A stretch of 64,000 bases of DNA, from contig NZ_VBUT01000005.1 in assembly GCF_005863245.1 (NCBI RefSeq), positions 541,339-605,338 on the forward strand. Direction: 5' to 3'. The position numbers and the translations under genes are program-made. The stretch is from Nocardia cyriacigeorgica (GTDB taxonomy: Bacteria; Actinomycetota; Actinomycetes; Mycobacteriales; Mycobacteriaceae). Below the pieces are notes generated by a model that was not told where the DNA came from, did not search any database, and worked only from the letters and a program-made list of their open reading frames with translations. Numbering within the stretch: position 1 is the stretch's first letter; each line of letters starts with the position of its first letter. Positions 23,640 through 32,106 of the stretch are shown here, piece by piece.

Positions 23640-23928
23640 CGAGACATTCGTCATGACCGGGCTCGGATGGACACCCGGCACACGGCTGGCTATGACAGCC
23701 GATGCCGAAGGCCGCCTCCTGGTCGTCGAAGCCCCCAATGGTGCTGTGACGGTGACGGCCGATGGTTACTTTCGGGTGCCCTACCGCCAGCGGCGCAGGC
23801 TGCGTCTGTTCCTCGGGGATCGGGTGTTACTCATGGGCCACCGAGCCCGCAAGCGGCTGCTCGTTCATACCCCGGCATCGATCGAGACCGGTTTGGCAGA
23901 CAGCGCCCGGCTCGTGGCACGGCGGTGA
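23640..23928 (+). pseudogene. AbrB/SpoVT-like regulator, 3' part
   Basis: Continues the frame of the 5' part: VETFVMTGLGWTPGTRLAM...GDRVLLMGHRARKRLLVHTP and a short tail ending VARR. A second AbrB-like half (VTVTADGYFRVPYRQRRRLRL) lies here, so the intact protein had tandem hairpin units. An ATG at 23653 could still give a 91-aa remnant. Its stop overlaps the recombinase GTG by 4 bp, showing that the two genes formed one operon before IS insertion. Confidence 0.75.
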
Positions 23929-24971
23929 CCGTGGCGTCTGAACCCATGTCCGCGTCGCCGACCGCCGAGACCGTGGCCGCGGCGAAGCTCCTACTCGCTC
24001 AGATGGGAATTTCACCAGCCGATCTTGTGACCGCCGGCCCGCAGGTGCCGACCTTCGCCGAGGCGATCCCGGCGGTCCGAGCCGGCCTTTCACCCGGCAC
24101 CCTGCGCACCTACAACGTCCATTTCAACCGGCTGCTCGATACATGGGGACACCGCCGACTCGACGAGCCGACGAAGACCGAGCTGGACGAGATGGCGGCC
24201 ACCATTCAAGCCGGTGCCCGGATCAACCGAGCGTCCCGCGGCGGCGCGAGCGCGGTCGAGCACTTCGTCGGCACCGTGCGCTGCCTGTATCGGTACGCCG
24301 AAGACCATGGATGGATCCGCCCGGGCGACAATCCCGCCCGTGAGCTGACCAGACCGACACGCAGGCCCTCACACCGTTATGCGATCCCGTCGGGCCGGCT
24401 CGCCGAGATATGTCATGTCGCAGCGGTGACCGGCGACGACGGGGAGCTCGATTCGCTGATCCTTCGCCTGCACATCGAGACCGCGTGCCGCCGGGGCGGG
24501 GCGCTGGCATTGCGGCCGCACGATCTCGATCCGGACCAGTGCCTCGTTTTCCTGAGGGAGAAGGAGGGCAGCAATCGCTGGCAACCGGTATCGCCGACGC
24601 TGATGCAGCACCTGCTCGAGCATGCTCGAACCCGGCGCAGCCCACAGTCGGGGCAGCTGCTGCGCTATCGCAACGGCAAGCCCATCACTGCTCGCCGCTA
24701 CGACTACATCTGGCGCCGAGTCGGCGACGAGCTGCCGTGGGCAGCCGCCCAGGGCATGAGCATGCACTGGTTACGGCACACGACACTCACCTGGGTCGAG
24801 CGCACTTTCAGCTATGCGGTCGCACGCGAATATGCCGGCCACCGCGGCAAGGGCGGCGGCACGACAACCACCTACGTCAAATCCCACCTCCAGGAGGTGG
24901 CGGCCGCGCTGTCGGTCCTGACAGGCGAGCCCCATCCGCTCGCCGATGCCAGCGTGTCTTTCACACCCTGA
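23925..24971 (+). CDS. Tyrosine recombinase/integrase
   Basis: 348 aa from GTG 23925 (GTG 23931 and ATG 23946 also possible). A SAM-like core-binding domain (LRTYNVHFNRLLDTWGHRRL...) is followed by the catalytic domain with R in ETACRRGGAL, HxxR in HWLRHTTLTWVE, the second H in EYAGHRGKG, and the nucleophile Tyr in TTTTYVKSHL. All key residues are present. It probably drives integration and excision at the tRNA-like site at 20.79 kb. The IS21 insertion upstream may have separated it from its native promoter. Confidence 0.9.
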   Translation: MTVASEPMSASPTAETVAAAKLLLAQMGISPADLVTAGPQVPTFAEAIPAVRAGLSPGTLRTYNVHFNRLLDTWGHRRLDEPTKTELDEMAATIQAGARINRASRGGASAVEHFVGTVRCLYRYAEDHGWIRPGDNPARELTRPTRRPSHRYAIPSGRLAEICHVAAVTGDDGELDSLILRLHIETACRRGGALALRPHDLDPDQCLVFLREKEGSNRWQPVSPTLMQHLLEHARTRRSPQSGQLLRYRNGKPITARRYDYIWRRVGDELPWAAAQGMSMHWLRHTTLTWVERTFSYAVAREYAGHRGKGGGTTTTYVKSHLQEVAAALSVLTGEPHPLADASVSFTP

Positions 24972-24991
24972 TCAATCGCAGGAGAACCCCG

Positions 24992-25831
24992 ATGCACAGC
25001 TCTGCCTCCAGTCCACCGAACCGTGCGGACGCGACGGATGCGGCTCCCGCGGGTGCCCCGCGCGCGCACGCATTCTTCTGGGCAGTGCTCGTTGCCGCCG
25101 CTGTCAGTATCATCGGCAACGCCACGCAAGCGATCCTGCACGGCAGCGCTGTTCCCGTTGTCGCCGCCGCCGTCGCCGTCATACCCCCGTTAGCGTTGCT
25201 CGCCGCTGTGCACGGGGTTTCGGTTCTGGTCCGCGCCGACACCGGAGCCCGCGCAACCCACATCGTCGCAACTGCGATGACCGCTATGATCGCCGCGGGC
25301 GCGTTCTGGCTGTCGTTCACCGCGTTGAGGTCGTTGGCGGTAACGGCCGGCGTACCCGGCAAGGAGGCGTGGCTGTGGCCGCTGATCATCGAAGGTTCGA
25401 TGGCACAGTCCACGGTCGCGCTCCTCGCACTCGCCCATTCCGCCCACCCCGGACCGACCGCCCGCTCCCAGCCGGAATCCGACGACGTTCCGGACAGTGC
25501 GCACGCGAGCGTGCCCAATGCCCCGGCCGCCACGGCGGATGAGCCGATGCTCGAACACGTGCGCACGCCGCTCGATTCGCCTGCTCCGGCCCTGGCGGAC
25601 TTCGCAGCGCTGGCAGAGCTGTTGTGCGCACGCGATCCTGCCAAGCGCCGCGACCCGCGTGTGGTCGCGCACGCGTTGAAACGCCACCACAACGATGGCT
25701 GGACTCCCACCCAGATCGCCAACGAACTGAACAAGAGCCGCTCAACTATCAGCCGCATCCTCTCCGACGCCGCCGCCGCACGTGCAGTGCACGACTTACA
25801 GGACCGTTCGCAGACCGCTAGGGCGTTGTGA
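24992..25831 (+). CDS. DUF2637 membrane protein with C-terminal HTH
   Basis: 279 aa, AGGAGA 7 bases before ATG 24992. About four membrane helices in residues 28-160 (HAFFWAVLVAAAVSIIGNAT; the block WLWPLIIEGSM is typical of DUF2637). After a low-complexity linker comes an HTH-like segment WTPTQIANELNKSRSTISRI. DUF2637 proteins are common on actinobacterial conjugative plasmids and elements, where a role in transfer or spread has been suggested. Confidence 0.8.
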   Translation: MHSSASSPPNRADATDAAPAGAPRAHAFFWAVLVAAAVSIIGNATQAILHGSAVPVVAAAVAVIPPLALLAAVHGVSVLVRADTGARATHIVATAMTAMIAAGAFWLSFTALRSLAVTAGVPGKEAWLWPLIIEGSMAQSTVALLALAHSAHPGPTARSQPESDDVPDSAHASVPNAPAATADEPMLEHVRTPLDSPAPALADFAALAELLCARDPAKRRDPRVVAHALKRHHNDGWTPTQIANELNKSRSTISRILSDAAAARAVHDLQDRSQTARAL

Positions 25832-25922
25832 CCGGCGACAGCGACCTGGCGCATCAAAACGGCTGCGGCATCAACCGGCTCGACATACCCGGCCACCGTG
25901 TTGGATTATCGAAGGAGTCTTC

Positions 25923-26588
25923 GTGACAGCATCAAAATCCGCACACACCGCAGCTGTCCATGTCGCCCAGGGGGTTCCGATCGACGTCGACTTGAGCTGT
26001 CCGCACTGTCACCAAATCGACTTGGTGCAAAGTGTTCCCGCTGTATATGCCGACGGCGTTTCTTCGAGTTCCGGCACCGGCACCTACTCCGGTGTCGGCG
26101 TGGCCTCCACGGGCCTGATCCCTGTTATCGGCACTGCCTCGATCGACCGGACCCACGTGACCATGCTGGCACGCAGCCTGGCACCCGAGCCTGCGCTGGA
26201 GTCGGCCACCCGCCTCACGATCGTCGGCCTACTGCTACTGATCCCCGCAGTCAGTATGGCCATCCCGATGGCGATCCTTACTGCGATGGGAGACCCCGCC
26301 ATGTCCTTGGCAACATGGGTGGTTGGGCTCCTGTTCTTCATCGGTCCGGCCGCGGCCCCGGGCGTGGTCACGCTTGGCGTCGCCCGCGGCCGGGCCCGCT
26401 CCAACAAACGGATTGTCCGAGGCCGGTCGAAGGCGCAGGCGGTCTGGCAGGCAGGGGTCTACTGCCACCGATGCGGAATCGTCTTCTGGCCCTCGTCCCC
26501 AGCCGACGACATACCGCCGCGTCAGCCATTCACACCAGAGAATTTCCGCTCGCTGGTCTGGAGAGCTGGCGGATACCGCAAAACCTGA
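25923..26588 (+). CDS. Zinc-ribbon membrane protein, function unknown
   Basis: 221 aa from GTG 25923, with AAGGAG 6 bases upstream. An N-terminal CPHC (LSCPHCHQIDLV) and a C-terminal CHRCGIVFWP make a split zinc ribbon on either side of two membrane helices (TIVGLLLLIPAVSMAIPMAI; VVGLLFFIGPAAAPGVVTL). The two halves probably meet on the cytoplasmic side. It follows the DUF2637 gene by 91 bp. No function is assigned. Confidence 0.65.
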   Translation: MTASKSAHTAAVHVAQGVPIDVDLSCPHCHQIDLVQSVPAVYADGVSSSSGTGTYSGVGVASTGLIPVIGTASIDRTHVTMLARSLAPEPALESATRLTIVGLLLLIPAVSMAIPMAILTAMGDPAMSLATWVVGLLFFIGPAAAPGVVTLGVARGRARSNKRIVRGRSKAQAVWQAGVYCHRCGIVFWPSSPADDIPPRQPFTPENFRSLVWRAGGYRKT

Positions 26589-26723
26589 CTTCGCCTTTCG
26601 CCACAGCTCATGCCGCCGATACAACGGTGTTCGAGGCTGGGGCATCCGGTTCAGCCTTCCCGCCAATCACTCGCCAACGTCCTCAGGTCAGCACCTCCTA
26701 CTCCTCGTTTCCAACGTCGTTTG

Positions 26724-27200
26724 TCAAGCCGTTGGCTGCTGTTCCGGTGCGTCGGTTCGGCCGATGGTTCGGTCGTCCGATTGCCCACTTCCAGCAGCGA
26801 GGCCCTCGTGGGCCGCGCGAGCCCTTGCCAATAGCTGGCGTACCTCTCTTGGAGTGATTTCCAGTAGCTCGCTGATTTCGATCTCAGCCAACCCTGTTTC
26901 ACGCATGCGGGCAGTTGCGCCTGCTTGCCGAACGTGGTGTTCGGCTTTCTCCCGTTCGGCTTGTTCTTCGATTGATCGAATCGCCTGTTTCAGCGCTGCT
27001 ACTTCGCGGGCGATTTTTGCTTCGCATTCGGCGATTGCGTGCCATTCGGCGATGTAGTCCTTGATCGCAGCGCGTATTACACGTTCGCGCTCCCTGGCTT
27101 CGTCTTTGCGGCGGCGTTCGCGTTCACGCGAGCGTTCTAGCCGCTGGATGAGCTCCGGCGAACGGTTTCTGCGCGATGGACGCGGCGAGCCAGACGCCAT
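26724..27200 (-). CDS. Coiled-coil hypothetical protein
   Basis: 158 aa from ATG 27200 with a GAGG Shine-Dalgarno. A long Arg/Glu-rich helix (IQRLERSRERERRRKDEARE, continuing past AECEAKIAREVAALKQAIR) is followed by IEISELLEITPREVRQLLARA, a possible HTH (residues ~115-135). It could be a small DNA-binding protein of the sigma-like HTH kind. It is the only leftward gene in this part of the element and is divergent from the first amidoligase. Confidence 0.55.
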   Translation of the reverse strand: MASGSPRPSRRNRSPELIQRLERSRERERRRKDEARERERVIRAAIKDYIAEWHAIAECEAKIAREVAALKQAIRSIEEQAEREKAEHHVRQAGATARMRETGLAEIEISELLEITPREVRQLLARARAAHEGLAAGSGQSDDRTIGRTDAPEQQPTA

Positions 27201-27318
27201 ACCAGGCCTCCTCGACAGTGGCCTGCCTACCTGACCTCCCACGACAAGCCTACTCTCCTGCCGGCCATTTCGCTCCCGGGCGGACATCACGGCTACGCCC
27301 CCACTCCTGTAACCCAAC

Positions 27319-27350
27319 GCCGGATCGCAACTGCGGTCCGGCTTTTCTTT
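27319..27350 (+). terminator. Rho-independent terminator-like hairpin before amidoligase 1
   Basis: GCCGGA (27319-27324) pairs with TCCGGC (27337-27342), and inner CGCA pairs with TGCG; the hairpin is followed by TTTTCTTTT. It lies only 20 bp before the start codon at 27370, so it may act as a leader attenuator as well as an insulator. Confidence 0.7.
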
Positions 27351-27369
27351 TCTCGGAAGGACATTGCTT

Positions 27370-28560
27370 ATGGCGATCCCTGTTCATCCGCCATGTGCGG
27401 TCTGCGCCACGACCATCCCTGGTGTTCGGCATCTGGTCGGGAGCCAGCGAGTCTGCGCGCAGTGTCATTCCGATTTGCCGTGGTGTGGGCGCTGTGACAC
27501 TCCTGCGGTGGTGCTCGTCCCGACTGCTGACTGTGGTCGACTGTGCCGTCCATGTGTTGCTGGATGGTCAGAATGCGCCTCGTGTCGTGGTCTGACCGCG
27601 TCGGCGTTACGCGCTGATGGTGGCTGTCGTGTGTGTCGGCGCTGTTCGCTGGTGTCCTACGACCCGTGCTTTCGGTGCGGCCGGTACTGCCGGGACACAC
27701 GGTACGTCTCGGGAGGAAGTCGAGCCTGCAACCAGTGCGCGAGTGAATTGGGCGCGTGCGCGAGTTGCGGGGGCCTGCTGCTTCCGGGTCATCGTTGTGA
27801 GGGATGTGCCCGCCGGGGGCATGTGTGGAACTACACCTACAAGCCTGACCCTCGGTTCCATGGTGAGGGCCCGCTGTTTCTGGGGCTCGAATTGGAAATC
27901 GTGGTCCCGGAGTACCGGTTCGAGGACTGTGCGCGGACCGCGACCGATCAGCTGGGTCGGCTCGGCTACCTGAAGCGGGATTCCTCGATCCGACCATGCG
28001 GATTCGAGTTAGTCACCCACCCGATGTCGTACCGGTTTGCCCTCGAGGGGTTCCCGTGGCGGCTGCTGGGCACCCTCGCCGAGCGTGGCTGCGTGGCCGA
28101 CGAATCGGTCGGGCTGCACGTGCATGTCAGTCGCACCGGGTTCGATTCGCCGGCGCATGTGTATCGGTGGATGAAGCTGCTCTACCGCAACGAGCCCGAA
28201 GTGGTGTCATTGGCGCGCCGTCGTTCCCACTACGCGCCATTCGACGACCGCGCCCGCGCGAAGGCCCGAGAAGCGGCCAAAGGCCCGGTGCACGCACTCG
28301 GACTCGACCGCTATCAGGCGATCAACCCTCACCCTCGCCACACCTTGGAATTGCGGGTGTTCGCCAGCTCCTTGGAGCCCGGCGAAGTGAAGGCTGCATT
28401 GGCGTTCGCGGCGGCGTCGGTGGAGTACACGCGCGGCCTGCGGATTCCCGAGGTGCGCGCCGGGGGCTGGGGATGGGGGCGTTTCGCCGAGTGGGTGGCC
28501 GCGCGCCCTGAGTACTTGCCGTTGACCATGCAGATGGAGGACCTGGCATGTGCCTGCTGA
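27370..28560 (+). CDS. Cys-rich amidoligase-family protein, copy 1
   Basis: 396 aa from ATG 27370, GGAAGG upstream. Residues 1-150 hold at least eight CxxC knuckles (C9/C12, C29/C32, C39/C42 and so on), as in tandem treble-clef or RING-like zinc fingers. Residues ~165-390 match the predicted amidoligase fold related to glutamine synthetase: GLELEI (172-177), CGFELVTHPM (210-219), LHVHVSRTGF (249-258), YQAIN (315-319) and ELRVFASS (327-334). Such enzymes are predicted to use ATP to form amide bonds. The stop overlaps the amidotransferase start by 13 bp. Substrate unknown. Confidence 0.8.
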   Translation: MAIPVHPPCAVCATTIPGVRHLVGSQRVCAQCHSDLPWCGRCDTPAVVLVPTADCGRLCRPCVAGWSECASCRGLTASALRADGGCRVCRRCSLVSYDPCFRCGRYCRDTRYVSGGSRACNQCASELGACASCGGLLLPGHRCEGCARRGHVWNYTYKPDPRFHGEGPLFLGLELEIVVPEYRFEDCARTATDQLGRLGYLKRDSSIRPCGFELVTHPMSYRFALEGFPWRLLGTLAERGCVADESVGLHVHVSRTGFDSPAHVYRWMKLLYRNEPEVVSLARRRSHYAPFDDRARAKAREAAKGPVHALGLDRYQAINPHPRHTLELRVFASSLEPGEVKAALAFAAASVEYTRGLRIPEVRAGGWGWGRFAEWVAARPEYLPLTMQMEDLACAC

Positions 28561-29330
28561 CCTATTACCCCGCCGGTGTCGATGCCGACTCGACGGCGTT
28601 GATCAACGGAGCGGTCGCCAATCCCCACGGTCACGGCTACGCCATCGTCACCGGCGATCGAATCCTGGTGGGCCGCGGCATGTCCGCTGCGAAGTTGATC
28701 GCGGAGTTTACCCGGCGCCGGGAACGCTATCCCGACGGTCCGGCGTTGTTTCATTCCCGCTACGCCACCAAAGGCGCACGCGCCACCGACAATTGCCACC
28801 CGTTCCCGCTCGGTCGAGACGGGCGAACCGTGCTGGCGCACAACGGCACCCTTCCCAAGCGAGTCCATCCGCGCGCCTACGACCCGCGTTCAGATACCCG
28901 TATCGCCGCCGAGGAGTACCTGCCCCGCCACCCATTCGGGTCGATCGACACCCACCGCGGGCGACGGGGACTGGAGTCGTGGCTTGGATCGAACAAGCTG
29001 GTGATCCTCACGATCAACCCCGCCTACGCGAAACAGGCGTACCTGTTCGGCGAACGGGCCGGCACCTGGGATGGCGGCGTGTGGTACTCGAACCGCAGCT
29101 ACCTGCCGCCGGCGCGGCGCGGGTCGGCTCGGCCGTATTTGTGCCCGTGGCGCGGACATTTCGACACGCGTCGACCGGGTCGCTACTGCGGCCGGTGCGG
29201 TTGGTGCTTCGACTGCGACTCCAGCTTCCCGGTCTGCGTGTGCTTCGACACCACCGCCACTGACAGCGAGCCCACGCACCACCGCAGCCGCGCCCCGGCG
29301 GTGGTGCGCCGGATCGATTCGACTCGCTGA
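28548..29330 (+). CDS. Class II glutamine amidotransferase, copy 1
   Basis: 260 aa. The start codon ATG 28548 places the catalytic Cys at position 2 (MCLLTYYP), as required in the Ntn-type GATase II family. Further family motifs are NPHGHGYAIV, ALFHSRYATKG, TDNCHPFP and LAHNGTLP. The C-terminus adds a Cys-rich knuckle cluster (CGRCGWCFDCDSSFPVCVC). It should release ammonia from glutamine, very probably for the amidoligase encoded just upstream, with which it overlaps by 13 bp. Confidence 0.85.
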   Translation: MCLLTYYPAGVDADSTALINGAVANPHGHGYAIVTGDRILVGRGMSAAKLIAEFTRRRERYPDGPALFHSRYATKGARATDNCHPFPLGRDGRTVLAHNGTLPKRVHPRAYDPRSDTRIAAEEYLPRHPFGSIDTHRGRRGLESWLGSNKLVILTINPAYAKQAYLFGERAGTWDGGVWYSNRSYLPPARRGSARPYLCPWRGHFDTRRPGRYCGRCGWCFDCDSSFPVCVCFDTTATDSEPTHHRSRAPAVVRRIDSTR

Positions 29331-29348
29331 CCTTCTCCTCCCAGCCGC

Positions 29349-29391
29349 AAGGGCCCTGTTTCCAGCTGTTTCGGCTGGAAGCGGGGCCCTT
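29349..29391 (+). terminator. Strong hairpin before amidoligase 2
   Basis: AAGGGCCC (29349-29356) pairs with GGGCCCTT (29384-29391), and inner TTCCAGC (29360-29366) with GCTGGAA (29374-29380). TTCTC follows. It sits between the two modules, 31 bp before the second amidoligase, in the same position as the hairpin before the first. Confidence 0.65.
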
Positions 29392-29422
29392 TCTCGTTCC
29401 ATCGAAAGGTCGTGATCGTCCC

Positions 29423-30643
29423 ATGCCAACTGCCATGATCGCCGCGTTGGAATGCGAGGACTGCTCGCATCCCCTCGACGTCGACCAGGAGCCGGTCACC
29501 ACGGTCGACAACGAATATCTGTGCCGCGACTGCGCGGCCCAGCTCCCGCACTGCGACGGATGCGCGCTCCACGCCCGCGACCGTCAGTTGACCGTCGACG
29601 ACACCTACCTGTGCAGCGAATGCCTGGTGGGCTGGTCGCGCTGCGATGACTGCTCCCGCCGCAGCCCCGACATCATCTCGATCGTCTCCGGCGGTGACGT
29701 CTGCCTCGGCTGCGTCACCGACTACAGCACCTGCGACGACTGCGACGCCTACGCCAACAGCCTGAACGAAACCGACGGCGGCCGCTGGGTGTGTGCGAAC
29801 TGCGAGTACGACGACTACACCGACTGCGCAGACTGCGACCTGCTCATCTTGCGCGACGAAACCTACTGCAACCGCTGCCGTGACGACCACTCGCCTGACC
29901 ACGACGGGATCTACCGCTACGACTACAAGCCCACACCGGTCTTCCATGGCGAAGGTCCGCTGTTTCTGGGGCTCGAGATCGAGATCAAAACTCCCAGCGA
30001 CGTACTGTCCGACGCCGCCCACACCGCCGTGAACCAACTCGGTGAGCTGGCCTACCTCAAGCAAGACGGCTCGATCTCGTGCGGATTCGAACTCGTCACC
30101 CACCCGATGGCCTACGACTTCGCGCGCGCCCGGTTCCCATGGGCGCTGTTGACCGACCTGCGTGCACTCGGTGCCTACACCGACGACAACGTCGGCATCC
30201 ACGTCCACGTCTCCCGCACCGGCTTCTCCTCTCCCGCCCACGCCTACCGCTGGTTGAAGTTCGTCTACCGCAACGAAGACGCGGTCGTGCGCTTGGCCCG
30301 GCGCCGATCCGACAGCTGGGCGATGTTCTGCCCGAACGCCCGCTCCCGCGCCCTCGCCGACGCCAAGGGCCGCAGCACGATCACCCGCCGCTACCAGGCG
30401 ATCAACACCCTCCCTGAACACACCTTCGAGCTGAGAGTCTTCGCCAGCTCGCTGCGCCCGCGGCAGGTGCTGGCCGCGCTGGCGTTCGCCGCCGCATCGG
30501 TCGAATACACCCGCGGCTTGACCGCCGCCGAGATCGCCCGACGCCGCGGCTGGGAATGGGCCGCTTTCACCGCCTGGGTACGGACCCGTCCGCAGTATTC
30601 ACCGCTGCTCGCCGAAATGGAGGCCCTCGCATGTGCATCCTGA
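29423..30643 (+). CDS. Cys-rich amidoligase-family protein, copy 2
   Basis: 406 aa. Same layout as copy 1. An N-terminal series of CxxC/CxxCx knuckles spans residues 11-152 (CEDC, CRDC, CDGC, CSEC, CDDC, CLGC, CDDC, CANC, CADC, CNRC). Then come the amidoligase motifs GLEIEI (183-188), CGFELVTHPM (220-229), IHVHVSRTGF, YQAIN and ELRVFASS. The linker FHGEGPLFLG is identical in both copies. The zinc-finger part is more acidic and more diverged than the catalytic part. The stop overlaps the second amidotransferase by 13 bp. Confidence 0.8.
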   Translation: MPTAMIAALECEDCSHPLDVDQEPVTTVDNEYLCRDCAAQLPHCDGCALHARDRQLTVDDTYLCSECLVGWSRCDDCSRRSPDIISIVSGGDVCLGCVTDYSTCDDCDAYANSLNETDGGRWVCANCEYDDYTDCADCDLLILRDETYCNRCRDDHSPDHDGIYRYDYKPTPVFHGEGPLFLGLEIEIKTPSDVLSDAAHTAVNQLGELAYLKQDGSISCGFELVTHPMAYDFARARFPWALLTDLRALGAYTDDNVGIHVHVSRTGFSSPAHAYRWLKFVYRNEDAVVRLARRRSDSWAMFCPNARSRALADAKGRSTITRRYQAINTLPEHTFELRVFASSLRPRQVLAALAFAAASVEYTRGLTAAEIARRRGWEWAAFTAWVRTRPQYSPLLAEMEALACAS

Positions 30644-31380
30644 CCTTCGTCAAACCCGGCATCGCACCGAACCTGGACAACCTACGGGCGGGTGCGCTGG
30701 CCAACCCGCACGGACACGGCTACGCCATCCACACCGGCACCGACATCCTCGTCGGCCGCGGCATGAACGCCGACACCCTGATCGATGAGTTCGCCGCCGC
30801 CCGCTCCCGCCACCCCGACGGGCCGGCATTGTTCCACTCCCGCCTGGCCACCCACGGCCCACGCAACCGCGACAACTGCCACCCCTTCGCCGTCGGCGGC
30901 GACGAGCGCACCGTGATGGCCCACAACGGCATCCTGCCCGCCAACGTCCACCCCAAGCCCGGTGATCTGCGGTCGGATACCCGCATCGCCGCCGAGAACT
31001 TCCTGCCCGCGCGGCCGTTCGGGTCGCTGGACTCCTGGTCCGGACGCGAACGGCTCGAACAATGGCTGGGCACCGACAAGATGGTGCTGCTGACCGTCGA
31101 CCCCGCCTACCGGCATCCGGCCTACATCTTCAACGAACACCGAGGCCACTGGAACGAGGGCAGCTGGTACTCCAACGACAGCTACCTGCTCGCCGCCACC
31201 TACGGCTACCTGTGGGAATTCTGCGACTACTGCGGCGAACCCGACGACAACGATCTCGGCCCCCACTGCAGCTACTGCGGCTACTGCGCCGAATGCGCAC
31301 GCCCCTTCCCCGCCTGCGTGTGCCCCGACCTCGACGGCACCGACCGCTACGCCGACCTGCTCGACCTCGAATACACCTGA
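30631..31380 (+). CDS. Class II glutamine amidotransferase, copy 2
   Basis: 249 aa, ATG 30631 giving Cys2 (MCILTFVKPG). NPHGHGYAIHTG, ALFHSRLATHG, RDNCHPFAVGG and MAHNGILP match copy 1. The tail again has Cys knuckles (CDYCGEP, CSYCGYCAECARPFPACVC). Synteny and overlap are identical to copy 1, so the whole two-gene module was duplicated. It probably supplies ammonia to amidoligase 2. Confidence 0.85.
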   Translation: MCILTFVKPGIAPNLDNLRAGALANPHGHGYAIHTGTDILVGRGMNADTLIDEFAAARSRHPDGPALFHSRLATHGPRNRDNCHPFAVGGDERTVMAHNGILPANVHPKPGDLRSDTRIAAENFLPARPFGSLDSWSGRERLEQWLGTDKMVLLTVDPAYRHPAYIFNEHRGHWNEGSWYSNDSYLLAATYGYLWEFCDYCGEPDDNDLGPHCSYCGYCAECARPFPACVCPDLDGTDRYADLLDLEYT

Positions 31381-31462
31381 ACGCCAACCATTCCCCGTAC
31401 CAGCTGCGGCCAGCGCATGCCCCCGCCCACGGGCTGGCCAACTACCCCTGGAGTCCCCCGAT

Positions 31463-31717
31463 ATGCGACATAGGCTTGATCTCCCGACGGTTCTCGTGCG
31501 AGTCCGCGACCTCGACGGCCACTCGGCGACGGCCAGTACCGACGGCCACCAGGTGCGCCTGGTGCTGCGCGATGCCAGCCACCCCGACACCGAGTGGCGC
31601 TATGTCGATCTCGACGACGCGGCTGCCGCGGCCCTCGCTGCTGGGCTGGCCGCGGCCAGGCAGCCGCACCCGCGCCCGGCCAGGGTGCGGCGGCGGTTCG
31701 GGTGGCGGCGGCGGTGA
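31463..31717 (+). CDS. Small hypothetical protein
   Basis: 84 aa (ATG 31463). A compact beta-rich start (LPTVLVRVRDLDGHSATAST) and a basic tail (RPARVRRRFGWRRR). It lies 82 bp after the second module; its stop overlaps the next gene by 4 bp. I do not recognise the family. Confidence 0.5.
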   Translation: MRHRLDLPTVLVRVRDLDGHSATASTDGHQVRLVLRDASHPDTEWRYVDLDDAAAAALAAGLAAARQPHPRPARVRRRFGWRRR

Positions 31718-32106
31718 CCGGCCCACACCCGGACGCCGCGGCGGAGCTCCGGTTTCTGACCGTCCTCGGCGGCCACATCGACAACTGGTTCGCCGACGAC
31801 GCCAACCTCGACGACCTCGACCAGGCCCGCGCCCTCATTCACCGCCGGATCACCGCCCTCACCACGCACGACTCGCCGGATACGGGCACCGGCGGCGCCG
31901 TCGCGGTCCTGGCCACCGAACTGCACCGGCTCCGCGCCAGCCGAGCCCGCACCACGATCACCACCCGCGCCGGCCACATCCATCAGGCGACTGTGCGTGC
32001 GGTCCACGCCCGCTACGCCGTCCTCGGCGTGGGCCCTGGCGAGGTGCTGCTGCCGCTGGAATTCATCGAATCCGTCACCCGTCCCGGACAGGAGAGCCAT
32101 GCCTGA
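31714..32106 (+). CDS. Hypothetical protein
   Basis: 130 aa from GTG 31714, coupled by GTGA to the previous gene. Helical acidic N-terminus (GGHIDNWFADDANLDDLDQA), then a small beta domain (TITTRAGHIHQATVRAVHAR). No recognised family. It overlaps the next gene's start by 8 bp. Confidence 0.5.
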   Translation: MTGPHPDAAAELRFLTVLGGHIDNWFADDANLDDLDQARALIHRRITALTTHDSPDTGTGGAVAVLATELHRLRASRARTTITTRAGHIHQATVRAVHARYAVLGVGPGEVLLPLEFIESVTRPGQESHA

